Shown here: one piece after another, positions 46,504 through 58,094 of the stretch
Position numbering within the stretch: position 1 is the first letter of the stretch
Layout of the letters: each line of letters starts with the position of its first letter
Source: Basidiobolus meristosporus CBS 931.73
Taxonomy: Eukaryota > Basidiobolomycota > Basidiobolomycetes > Basidiobolales > Basidiobolaceae
Reading direction: 5' to 3'
NCBI GenBank assembly: GCA_002104905.1
Contig: MCFE01000120.1
Location: 97,999 to 161,998 of the forward strand
DNA length: 64,000 bases
Position numbers and translations under genes: made by a program
Notes under the pieces: model-generated
Seen by the model: the letters and a program-made list of their open reading frames with translations, nothing else
The model's database searches: none
Told to the model about the DNA's origin: nothing

Positions 46504-49500
46504 ATGAAATCCTACGACATTATACGGTAGCTATTTCCCCGAACACTCCTCACCTCCCATTTCGCTAATGTGTATTCATCTTGGGCCCAACAGTGCGAAA
46601 TGGAAAGCTACCTTTGATCCGCCCTCCATCTCCCTTGAGACTTTTAAGGATCGTGGAATGTTCGGCACATCTTGTACTGAAGGGCTTAGGTCCGTCTGCT
46701 GGAAGGTATCTTTGCTCGTCTACTAGTGGACCCGCAGTTGTCAGAATATTGGCATTTACTCTGTTTATGTCCCAGATTTATTTAGATTGCTTACCTTCTC
46801 TGGACACTTCTTCCTGGGTGTTGGCTTTACAGCAACAGCGTCAGTACTATGAGGATTTAAAGAAGCGCTTCGTTTTCGATCCCAATGCCGAGGAAACTGC
46901 CCAAGAGGCGCAAAATTTGGCGGTGAACAATCCCTTGTCCCTGGACCAAGAAGTAAGTTTCTACTGTCGGTTTTACTGGCCGCCCAAAACTAAATAACGC
47001 TGCCTTTTCACACCACCAACAGAGTCCTTGGATCCAATACTTCAAAGACGGCGAGCTTCGTAAAATCATCAGACAAGATGTCGAGCGCACGTATGAATTC
47101 CAAGACCATCTCAAACTCGTATATGCTTGCGTTGACGAGTTCCCCATCTCATAGATTCCCGGATTACGAGTATTTCCACTCTACTACTGCTCAGACGCGA
47201 CTGACCGATATGCTGTTCATTTATTGTAAACTTCACGAGGATGTGTCGTACCGGCAGGGAATGCACGAGTTGCTTGCCCCTATTCTCCAGATAGTCGACG
47301 ATGAGTGCCTTGAGGTTTCTTCGCTTCCAGAAGAAGACAAGTAAGTTGAAGCTTTCTAGTGGAACTTATCATTTGCATCCTGCTGATGGACTATTAATTT
47401 GCATAAAGTGAGCTTCCCTCTGAGCTGATAAAAGAAGTGCTAAACCCCGAATATGTGGAACATGATACCTTCTCCTTGTTCACTAACCTCATGAAATCCG
47501 CCAAGCAGTGGTACGAATTCAACGACGAGCTTTCGAATCAAAGAACGCTTCGAGCGCTTAAAACGATGGGCAAGGTAATTCACCGACTACTATTGCAGTT
47601 GTGCATCGACAATTACCCTAACGCTTCATCTAGAGTTTGGATGAATCGAACCTTTTGGGTAGCCAGACGTTACCAATGGTAAATAAGTGCATCCGACCAG
47701 CGCAAAGAGAGCCTCTTATTAACGTTGACTGAATGCTTTGCAGACACCAAATCAGACTCCCATAATGGTGAAATGCACTCGTATTCACCACGAGTTGCTA
47801 AAGGTTTACGACCCTCAACTTTACGCATATCTGGAGTCACTACAGATCGAGCCTCAGCTTTACGGGATGTGAGTGGATTTGGCTGCTTACAACAACCTCC
47901 ATCATTCGCTAATCAAATTCGTGTTCGTCAGTCGATGGCTCCGTTTGCTCTTTGGACGCGAATTCCCTTTGGAGGAGCTTCCTCGGCTATGGGATGGGAT
48001 TTTTGCTGATGGGGCTGACCTAGGCTTGGTAGACTACATCTGTGTGGCCATGCTCCTGTATATTCGAGAGGACTGTGAGTGGTTTGGCCTCAGCATGGGG
48101 GTTTACAAGGCAAGCAGTACTAACCCCATTGGATATTCCTAGTGCTTGCTGCTGATTACGCGATGTGTCTACACCGGATCATGAAATTCCCCTCCGTCGC
48201 CGACCTTACGATATTTATTAAGCAGGCCCTGCATCTCCGTGACCATCCCAACTTTGATGGTGGATCGAAGATCATCTTTCAAAACGCCAGAAATGCTGGT
48301 CGTCAAGCACCCACCTTGTTCAATTATCCTAACGAGGAACCTGCGAAGCCAGGGAATCAACGAGCCCGAAGAACTCAATCGGACACCACCGGGAACATTA
48401 CCGCAGCCAAACCTCATACTGGAAGAGTGCATCCTCCCCGGAAGAGAGATGAGGCAATCGCACAGATCAACAAGGCGATGCATGACATCAAGAAAACCGT
48501 CAACCCCCTCCAAAGCTACCTGAAGCGCACCCTATCCTACAACCAAAAGGTTCAGCACGATTCCTCATCCAACGAACCAGACTTCCAAAGCATCTACGAG
48601 CACGCAATCCCTCAAAGTGTCCCCGCGAGTGAAGACCCCATCCCCGGCAAGAGCAAATCCCAAGTTGGTGCCAGTGTCGAGGCCCTGGACTCGCCAGTTA
48701 CGTTTGAGATCGGCTCGTTGGTGGACAAATGCATCGATCTACTTGAGAAAGGAATATTCGGCAAATCCCTTAGCTCAGCAGCTGAAAGTTCGGCGGAATC
48801 AACTCCCGCCAAATCCTCAGAGATCGTCAAGAACGAGATGGACATCGTTACCGCCTTGGTTGGCCTGAAACATGTTCGAGATGTATTAACTCGAGTGACC
48901 GCGGACCTGAACCCAGATATACTGAGCCAGCCATGGCCGCAGGAAGGCGATGACCATTGGGAGCTAGTGGAGCACCACAGCGACTCCGATGCCCCTCCAG
49001 CGCACCAAGACATCTCTACGCTTGGTGTTATTGTGGAGGCGAGTCCGGAATTTAGCGCGAGCGAGGTTGACAAAGACCAACCAGAATCACCTGTAGATAC
49101 CAAATCCGCCAACCCCACCACCCCGAAAGAATCGGCTTTCGTCGACCTAAGCTCCAACGATTGGAAATCGTCCAACATGGCCTCGCCGGAGCCTGAGGCT
49201 CTTCAGGATCCCTGGAAATCTGAGCCAGAAAGCTACTTGCAAACCAGTCCCGTCGTTGAGTGTGCCCCAGATGGATTGAGTGACAAGTCCACCGAAGTGG
49301 AGAATTATGTGACGGGCGATTCACCAACAGAACCACCCTCTCACACTGCGCCGCCCAAACGAGTGACCCAAAAGGCCGACGTGCTTTCTTCCTTGGAAAG
49401 CATCCTCGCCGAGGATGAACGTTCTCCCTCTACGCCCAGCCGTTTCAGCACCAACCCCAACTACAACTGGATCTTTCACGGCAACAAGGACTCGTCTTCA

Positions 49501-49740
49501 AACTTCGACAGTTGCGCCTCGATGTCGTTCTCTCGCTCCGAATCCGCTGAGAACCTCAAGGAATACACCTCGGGTAGAATGAGCCAATCCCTCGATCTCG
49601 AGAAAGAAAGGAAGCCCAAGAACCTGCCCACGCGCACCAAGAAGCTGGTAGGGAAATCCGTGTCGAACGACTCGGATGACCCGTTGAAGTCTCGTGATGT
49701 CAATCGTAGGAACCTCCGCATCTTAGACGACTACGCCTGA
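46504..49740 (+). CDS. TBC1D5: TBC1D5-type Rab GTPase-activating protein, 10 exons
   Basis: Rab-GAP of the retromer and endosome branch. In animals TBC1D5 inactivates Rab7 and binds retromer. Exons are 46504-46526, 46594-46705, 46776-46952, 47023-47090, 47155-47340, 47409-47574, 47634-47678, 47744-47868, 47932-48074 and 48143-49740, totalling 880 residues with consistent phases. Family signatures are LRSVCWK, NNPLSLDQE, the arginine finger in IIRQDVERT, the glutamine finger in SYRQGMHELLAP, LNPEYVEHDTFSLFTNLM, and LYGIRWLRLLFGREFPL followed by LVDYICVAMLLYIRED. Both catalytic fingers are present, so GAP activity is expected. The C-terminal half (about residues 400-880, in one large exon) is disordered, rich in Ser, Pro and Glu, and not conserved. 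Confidence 0.93.
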
Positions 49741-50707
49741 GCCCCACCGGTCTGACAAGAAGCCAGGTGCACGACCGATATGTATGTGTCTTGTTGATAC
49801 TTGGCAACTGGCCTTTAACCGATATCCCACGAATTACCACCCTCCACCTTGTTAAAATACGCCCCACCTTTATCCCACCCTTCGGAATACCCCGGCTCAA
49901 CTATGAATGATATTCCTCCCTAGCCATGATCAGAGGGCTCCTGTTATCAGCGAACCTCGAGATGTTGTAGTGACGACCAAGCGGCCGACTTACCAAACCA
50001 TCTCCTTTCATGGAATGTTGTTAACCAAGCATCAATAAAGGCTATGTTACTGCGTCATTTCAGCTGGCTCATGCCTCCTCCACGGCCTCACCACTGCTGG
50101 CGCATCTCCATTGTATCGCCCTAGCCTTGGTGAAACCTAGCATCCCACCATGAATCCACTGAGCGCCAATGCGTTTAATTGAAGGCTTGGATAGCGACCA
50201 ATGGTGGCCCAAGTTGCACGTCTGAGACTAGCCACCCACTGATTTGTCAACACTGGATGCAATGAATGGTCCCAGCCAAATCAAACCGGCTTCTGACCCT
50301 TCGTCAATAAAGTGTTGTCATCAAAATGGTATGGAGCTTGCCATTTACGAGACTGGGCTTTCCCGATATGGCGAGATACTTATATCACATCTACCATATA
50401 TGCAGCGGGCATTAAGACTGAATCATGCAATGCCCATGATTCACTGGTGGGTGGAGGGACGACCATGATTTCTGCCGGGGCAGGGGGTGGAGAATCCACC
50501 GTGGTGTTTGGGATGTTCACCCGGCGAAGCAGGGAAATCGCCGCATATTCCAAATCGGAGGGCTGACCCGGGTTCACCCACTGGTCTAGTATCGAGGAAA
50601 CGTATTACCGTGGAATTGAACAGCACTTCAGATTACTACTATAAAGCCAATCATCTGTGGCTCGCACCCTCATACCTTCCGGATTGTTGCCACTACCTAC
50701 AATTACA
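49741..50707. other. Intergenic region, nothing recognised
   Basis: 3' flank of the TBC gene and promoter side of the kinase gene. Overlapping short frames around 50312-50577 have no family resemblance. Confidence 0.4.
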
Positions 50708-52061
<1,354 letters not shown>

Positions 52062-52704
52062 AATGGCCACGGCTATGGCGTTGCCAATGCCAGATACTGG
52101 GGATCTATGCTGGAGAACAAGGCCATCCTAGCTAAACGGACTTTTAAGATTACCTTGGACTGAATCACTCCCCAACCCCATCCACTCGTCTCTGTATTAT
52201 TCCAATTACCGTTTCTTTCGAAATCAATGCTCAAAATAAAGTTCGATGGTCACCAAGCCATCATACAACATCAATGTGTGGCCCTCCCCTTGGCACACAG
52301 GTCCCCCTGGCCAATGGTACTCGACACCCGCGGCATGTGTGTGGGTCGGTCGGAACACAGTGCACAACCCAGAATCGTGCAGTGTTGGTAGAGTTGACTC
52401 ATCATGAACCTTTGCTCCAATGCGACATTCCCATCTAAGGCTGATTATTAGTGGTGATACTGGATAATTCCCCAGTACCCTGATCGAATATTCCTGATTC
52501 CATCGTCGCACCCACCAATCATGTGCCATGAAGTCATCAGTGATCCACTAATTGGATTCGGCCAACTTTCCAAACAATCCTTCTCGATGTGGCAGAGAAT
52601 TGGTTGGGCGATGAGGGCGATGGCAGGCTGGGCAACATAAATATGCATCTGGCCTTGGGAGTGCCAACAAGTCACTGCCTCCTTTGTGCTCCAGTGTTTG
52701 CAAG
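52062..52704. other. Intergenic region, nothing recognised
   Basis: Terminator side of the kinase gene and promoter of the phosphatase gene. No further gene is supported. Confidence 0.4.
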
Positions 52705-53638
52705 ATGTCCACCATCAATAATCTGTTCATTTTCTCTGACTTCGATGGCACCATCACCAAAGAAGACTCGTTGAACATCTTGATCGACAAATGCATGGGC
52801 TCTGAGCCCAGACAAAGCATTGACGATGCCATTAAGCAAGGGACCATGAGTTTCAAGTAAGCCAGCTCTTTCCATTCTCAGAACCTACGCCATCGGTAAT
52901 TAAAACGTAACTCCAGGGAGGGAATGACCCGCCAGTTTGCCGGTATTGATGCATCCTGGGAAGAGGCCTCGACTTTCCTACAGTGTATGTGGACACTCAC
53001 CGACCTTGATTGGTGCAGACCAGGCTAACCGGTACTCTTTAGCTACCACTCACGTCGATCCTCACTTCAAGGAGTTTGCCCAGTACTGCGATGCCGAGAA
53101 TATTCCCCTCACCGTAGTTAGCTGGTAAGTATGGGCTCTAGCTCGCCTCCAAGGCCTACGGCGATTCTTATCCAACTGATATCACTCTTATAGCGGGATT
53201 GGGCCATTGATTAAGGAGTTCTTGAAGGGATTCGTTGGAAGCGAGTTGGCCAGCAAGATCCAGGTCGAGGCCAACAGTGTGGAGATCATCGATCAGAAAT
53301 GGATCCCAGTGTACCACGACGACAGGTAATGTTCGGCACCGCTCGCACTTGGCTTACGATCGGTAACCAACCACATGCGCTTTAGTGATTTTGGCCATGA
53401 CAAATCCTTGACCATGCGTCAGATCAAGGCAACGCTGGAGGTCAAGCCCATCTTGGTGTTCCTCGGGGATGGACTATCGGATATCTCGGCTGCCCGCGAG
53501 GCGGACATTCTATTCGCAAAGAAAGGATGTGATCTGGAGGACTGGTGTATCAAGGAGAATGTCAGTTACACCTCGTTCGAGAACTTCTCGCACGTCTTGG
53601 AGGTGCTCAAGAAATTCATCGCAACTAGAGAAATGTAA
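52705..53638 (+). CDS. HAD-superfamily phosphatase (MtnX / polyol-phosphatase-like)
   Basis: Small haloacid-dehalogenase phosphatase of 228 residues. Exons are 52705-52856, 52917-52984, 53043-53124, 53194-53325 and 53386-53638. Motif I is FSDFDGTIT, with both catalytic aspartates, at residues 10-18. LTVVSW is motif II, with the usual Ser. A lysine follows in DKSLTM. Motif IV is LGDGLSDISAA. The FAGIDASWEEA and VEIIDQKWIP segments fit the phosphoserine-phosphatase/MtnX branch with a small helical cap. The yeast homologue of this type (Pyp1, YNL010W) acts on polyol phosphates; methionine-salvage MtnX is the other close branch. Substrate here is undetermined. Cytosolic, with no signal peptide. 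Confidence 0.88.
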
Positions 53639-53955
53639 TCCCCGAATACCTACCAATAAACACCAGCAAATCCCAACCGCCATCGAAAGCCGGCAATCAT
53701 TCTTTTGATCCCTGCGCGCATTATTCTGGCCTGGAATGTGAGGTGATCCATCTGTACGGACACCTAGGCCAGACAATCGGGCTCTCACATACATCCGGAC
53801 GAATTGGGGATTTGTTGAGAAACTTTATTGACTGTGCTAGATTGACAATTCTTCTGGAATGGGGACATGAGGGATAACAGGGTCTAGCCGTTTGCTGATG
53901 TATATTCGCTCAGTAAAGACAGTCAGTCGGTTCAATGTGTGATGTGGACTCGATC
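53639..53955. other. Short intergenic gap between converging genes
   Basis: Shared 3' region of the phosphatase gene (plus) and the secreted-protein gene (minus). No feature was recognised. Confidence 0.4.
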
Positions 53956-54381
53956 CTACTCGTACTGCATGGGCATCTCGTGCCCAAGCATTTCGTTCTC
54001 CATCATTGGGTCAAACGACATCTCTCCCCCGTACTCTTTCCCACGCATCATGGCGCTACTCATTCCTTGCATTTCCATGCTCGGGCCTGCTTGATATTTG
54101 GCATTAAAGCCCGTGTTGTGGCTTGCCTTGGCGGTGTTGAGGGTGTTATGTTGGCGGGTGACGGTGGTGAACATCTGGCGCATCAACGGGTCATAGGTAG
54201 CAGGCTTACTGATCATGTAGGGCATGTATCTGCCTCGGGTTCCGTAACCACAAAGATAGCCCCGTTTTACACACATTCTAGGAGCATATCGAGGGTACAT
54301 TTGGGTGTAGTATACCGGCACAGCAGAGCAGACTTGGAATACAAGGCCACAAAGTAGAAATAGGCAGGCGAGGAATTGCAT
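53956..54381 (-). CDS. Small secreted Met- and Tyr-rich protein
   Basis: Intronless frame of 141 residues. The first 20 residues form a typical signal peptide (MQFLACLFLLCGLVFQVCSA), with likely cleavage after A-V or CSA. The mature chain begins with a Tyr/Pro/Arg-rich block (YYTQMYPRYAPRMC) containing two Cys (about residues 37 and 44). It then becomes strikingly rich in Met, with clusters such as MEMQGMSSAMMRG and FDPMMENEMLGHEMPMQ at the C-terminus. No family is recognised. A secreted or wall-associated protein is inferred from the leader. It is the last apparently intact host gene before the subtelomeric block. Confidence 0.65.
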   Translation of the reverse strand: MQFLACLFLLCGLVFQVCSAVPVYYTQMYPRYAPRMCVKRGYLCGYGTRGRYMPYMISKPATYDPLMRQMFTTVTRQHNTLNTAKASHNTGFNAKYQAGPSMEMQGMSSAMMRGKEYGGEMSFDPMMENEMLGHEMPMQYE

Positions 54382-55489
54382 CGTTTGAGAGTTCTTGAGA
54401 TTGTAGAAGCTGGAGCTGAATGATTCCTCCCAGCAACAGGTGTGCTGTTTATATAGTCGGCGATACGACTTTGGTTGGTGTATTTCATGTTGTAAGCGTT
54501 AACGAAGTTGTATAACAAGCTCCGGTTTCATATTAAGGTGTAGTTCGCCATATGACTCAATCCCAGCTCCAACCAGTAGTGAAACATTATCCTGTCGTCC
54601 AATCAAGCAGTTTGGCCTGCTCTAAATTAGTTGTCAAATGTGGTTTGGTTCTGGAAAGAATACCGACATGTATCAACATCTTAGAGGGACGCTAATAACA
54701 CTTCAAAGGCAGCATCAAAGAATCAGTTGCTTGAACTAACGGATCGACTTGGCGCATGAAAAGCACCAGCCGGGGTATATAATAATCATTTGCTCAGTAG
54801 ATACTTCTACTACTACTAGTGGAAGCTTTCATATCATGGCAGGCCTCCATACTCCTAGCCTCCGTTCATAAACCACCTCATACTGATGTGACAAATGGTC
54901 TGCCAGACTACCAATCAAACTCCAACTATGCCTTGAGCTTGTAGAATTGAATTATTGGACATTTCCTCACAAGGGAGGCTTACTTCAGGACTGAAGGTCA
55001 TACTAACAATGGCAACCCGTAAATTTTGTCTTAGGCCTTAAAAGACAACTTACCCCATATGTGGATGCTGAAAGTCATCCTAAGTGAGTAGTTGTGATGG
55101 TCCAGACAGCCGTGTAAGTGCTTAGGGCACCTTGGTAAGCACAAAGGTTAGACTTATTGAAATTTTAACAGACCATATCTCAAGGGGGCTAGTCGTGACT
55201 TGGATGCAGTCTGTATGTTAGGCAGGACTAGCAAGAATAGCCTTACAGGACCTTCAGAGTGACTCAACGAATAGCCATGAACTTCAGCAGCATACCACAC
55301 AGGTATCAGCAAAATCATTCCCCGGTAAAGTTGAAACTCTCAAAAATCAAGCAGACCCATGTGTTAGTTCCTGGTACTTCCTCATAGCTTTACTAGTCTT
55401 TTAAATTTTGCAACGCTAATAGTCAGAATGAGTTGAGTGGCTTCTTTGAATATAACATTGAGCATTTGGAGTATTTAGACCTCTGTTGA
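54382..55489. other. AT-rich non-coding stretch
   Basis: No gene or repeat was recognised. This begins the transition to the subtelomeric part of the window. Confidence 0.4.
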
Positions 55490-55775
55490 TGTTGTAAATA
55501 TTTAGTTCACGCCTTAACCACTCATATACCTTATGATTCTATTTTGCTTATTGCTAAATTACGAGTTATTTACTGAAGATTTAGTTGGCGAATTCATAAA
55601 ATTAGCGAAGGCCGGGAAGTAATCAAGCTTTTCAAACTCGTCCAAAAGCCATCAATTTTACAATGTTTCCCTCAGTGTAAAAACTTTATTTGAACTCAAT
55701 AAAACAATAACTGAATATCATGCAATTCCCCTAATTCTCCGAATCACTTTCAACACTCTCAAGAGTCTTACAACA
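55490..55775 (+). repeat. Divergent copia-type solo LTR
   Basis: About 286 bp running from TGTTGTAAATATTTAG to AGAGTCTTACAACA. It keeps the termini and the ordered landmarks of the copia LTR family, an ACTCAATAAA box then CCGAATCACTTTCAA, but is much diverged. Flanks GTTGA and GAGGA match in three of five bases. The following stretch to 56316 holds nothing recognised. Confidence 0.6.
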
Positions 55776-56316
55776 GAGGACGTCTACAACATTGCCAAGG
55801 TTCAAGTGCCAAGTGGATAAGGGAAACATTCTTCCCAAGTTTGAATATGGCAATATATGAGAATTACATGAATTTCCAAGTCTGCAATGTATTAGACACC
55901 TATAGGCCATAATAACCATGAAAGGTCTACTTAACTTCAATATTCTAGATTTTGAGCACTTCAGTTGTTGGCTATGGAGATGACAAAACATGAAGGTATG
56001 CCAAGTAATTCACAGTTCTATAGACATGGAGTAAGGGTTGTGTTTACATGGCCATTGTGTCTTACGTAGATAAATTGCCGTTTGACCAGCAAAATTTGAA
56101 ACGTCGAGTATATCACATTGTCTATCTTTTTAATGCAAGGCTTATGCTAGGATACAAATATACGAGTATTAAACGTGATGCTGATTGCTAGAGTTGAGGT
56201 ACAACGGTGGTTCAAAGTGGTGTTGATTACCCTCAATATTAAGAGGGATGGTTATTGGCATTAGAGGTGAAGGATTGCTTCTAGTTATGTTAGTATTTCA
56301 CCATAAGTTGAAGGAA

Positions 56317-57047
56317 TTAATGCTGGTGTATGTTGGAAAGCTTCTTGGCTATGATACTACCGATTTCAGCGATTGGTGTGGGCCTGTCCATTTGACGGTG
56401 TTGACAGTGAATATCGTACACCTCAATATCACCAAGAACGTGTGACTTTCACAGCTCTGCAGTGATCAGCGGGATGGCTTCGTGCTCGGGAATTGTAGCA
56501 CGAAAGAAGAGCACGTCGCTGCTAACGGTGAGTGGAGTAAAGTTCTTGACAAGCTTAAGATTATTTGTGATCACGCATTCGGTTTTTTCCCATAAATATT
56601 CACCCGCATTCGGCACACCAGAAGAGAGGTGCAAGCTTTCCTTTGGGTTTGATAGGGAAAAAAACCGAGTATGAGTCATGCGGATTATGGTCTAATTTAA
56701 GTAGGAGTTGCGCAAGTTCAGCAACTGTAGTTGCTTCAAATAGTATGCGCAATGGAAGCTCAGCAAGTAGTGTGGCGTGAATACAACTAGTCATTTGCAC
56801 TGCTAACAAGGAGTATCCGCCTAGTGCGAAGAAATTATCATGGCGACCGATTCGTTCGATATTCAGCAGCTCTGACCAGATTCCTGCTAGAGTGCACTCC
56901 ATTGCACCTTGCGAAGCCTCATATGCCTGAAGTGCGAAAGCATTATGGTGGGGGGATGGTAGTGCCTGCTGATCAATCTTGCTGTTAGGAGTTAGTGGCA
57001 GCTCATCTAAGCGCACAAAGGCAGATGGCGTCATGTATTCAGGTAGC
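56317..57047 (-). pseudogene. NRPS C-terminal relic: end of A domain, PCP, damaged thioesterase
   Basis: Minus-strand remnant of a non-ribosomal peptide synthetase terminus. It begins abruptly at KLPEYMTPSAFVRLDELPLT, the last motif of an adenylation domain. It continues through a peptidyl-carrier domain with the phosphopantetheine site DNFFALGGYSLLAVQ (Ser codon near 56812). It then enters the thioesterase linker KGKLAPLF. The body of the thioesterase, including its catalytic Ser region, is missing. The frame shifts near 56620 and picks up only the thioesterase end. There, a TGA at 56449-56451 replaces an expected Trp before HVLGDIEVYDIHCQH and PTPIAEIGSIIAKKL. The domain style resembles bacterial-type NRPS. 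It is non-functional: three losses (5' truncation, internal deletion with frameshift, nonsense codon). Confidence 0.85.
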
Positions 57048-57059
57048 TTAGGGTTAAGG
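57048..57059 (+). repeat. Telomere-like tract at the NRPS break
   Basis: TTAGGGTTAAGG on the plus strand directly abuts the truncated NRPS coding sequence (codon Leu of LPEYM). The following 108 bp (57060-57167) are AT-rich with no recognised feature. Confidence 0.6.
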
Positions 57060-57167
57060 TTCTAAATTCTGTTATTGAATCAGATTAAGTATTGTAATAC
57101 CATTTCAACTTGATTCAAGTTGAATAGTGCAAATTGCACAAAGTAGTTATATCTATAGTAATGTGAA

Positions 57168-57184
57168 GGTTAGGGTTAGGGGGG
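57168..57184 (+). repeat. Telomeric tract at the 3' edge of LINE copy 2
   Basis: GGTTAGGGTTAGGGGGG on the plus strand merges through its G run into the 3'-truncated LINE copy 2. Confidence 0.8.
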
Positions 57185-58010
57185 TAGCAAGAGGGGTAAG
57201 AATGATTTGTGAACAACATTAATGAGGGGAATATGTTAAGGATTGATATTCATCATAAAGGGAGTGTGCTGCTTCAGATATTGCTGCCAAAGGTCTGTCA
57301 AGTACTTAAGGTATGCCAGTTTGGGTTTTTCTGACTGCAGAATATAATGAGCAAACTTCTTGATTTCAGGATCTCCAAGTATAGCTCTCTAGCAGGAGCC
57401 AGGTGTAGTGCGGTGTGTTCTCTTCCAGGTGTCAATCAGTGGGTTGTTGCAGTGGTGAAGTCTGAGATATAATCTGGTTCTAAAGTAGAGAAGTCTGATC
57501 TTATATGGCATAAACCCAAAAGCACCAAGAATAGCATGTCTGTAGGGGCATTCAGGCAGATGAGGCACCAAGGAGGTAATACACTAGACTGCAAACTTGT
57601 CAAGCTTGGAGCAGTCTCTAGAAGTAAGAGAGAGAAGTGGTAAGCCAAATTTCAGGACAGGGAAGACAAACCGGTTGAGTAGAAGGAGGCAGCTGGGAGC
57701 TGAAGCTGTTGGAGGAATAACAGCCAGTAGCTTGTGGAGTGCTTGTCTTGCCAGGATAATTCTCTTCTTCAGGTGTGCTCCAGAGTCTAGTCCAGTAGGA
57801 GGGAAAGGAAAGCCAAGATATGTAGCAGAAACCTGAGCAGGTAGAGTGCAGTACTCCAAGCTGATAGGACAACCCAAAGGTACTGTTTTTGCAATTGAAA
57901 GATAGAGATTATTCTTCTGCAGATACTGGTGGATGGTCTGGGAGTCTTGTTGCACATTGGAGGAGGATATTCTGATGTCATCAGCAAAGAGGGTAGCCAG
58001 GCAGTCAGCT
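57181..58010 (-). mobile_element. LINE copy 2, truncated at both ends
   Basis: About 830 bp, closely similar to 58205-59035 of LINE copy 1. It covers the YADD-type RT motif (LFADDIRISSS) down to HIPLINVVHKSFL. It lacks everything 5' of the RT active site and the last 150 bp including the 3' hairpin. Small differences introduce stops (for example near 57390 and 57590). It is bordered on both sides by TTAGGG tracts. Confidence 0.9.
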
Positions 58011-58037
58011 GGGTTAGGGTTAGGGTTAGGGTTAGGG
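58011..58037 (+). repeat. Telomeric tract between LINE copies 2 and 1
   Basis: Four GGGTTA units followed by a G run, on the plus strand. They join the 5'-truncated end of LINE copy 2 to the 3' end of LINE copy 1 with no other sequence between them. Confidence 0.92.
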
Positions 58038-58075
58038 GGGAGACAGTCACCAACAGGTGAAATCTTTATTTCAGT
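58038..58075 (-). other. LINE copy 1 3' end: AATAAA signal, hairpin, C run
   Basis: On the element strand AAATAAAGATT is followed by the hairpin TCACCTGTTGGTGA (stem of 5 bp, loop of 4). GACTGTCTCCCC follows, then telomeric CCCTAA units. The same order occurs in LINE copy 3. It is a probable recognition structure for the element RT and a poly(A) signal. Confidence 0.7.
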
Positions 58076-58094
58076 TGAAACAAAGAAGCCAGCG

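Noticed and set aside
57168-58037. CRISPR-like alternation of short repeats and spacers
   Set aside because: The repeats are telomeric TTAGGG units between LINE copies, not palindromic repeats with unique short spacers.
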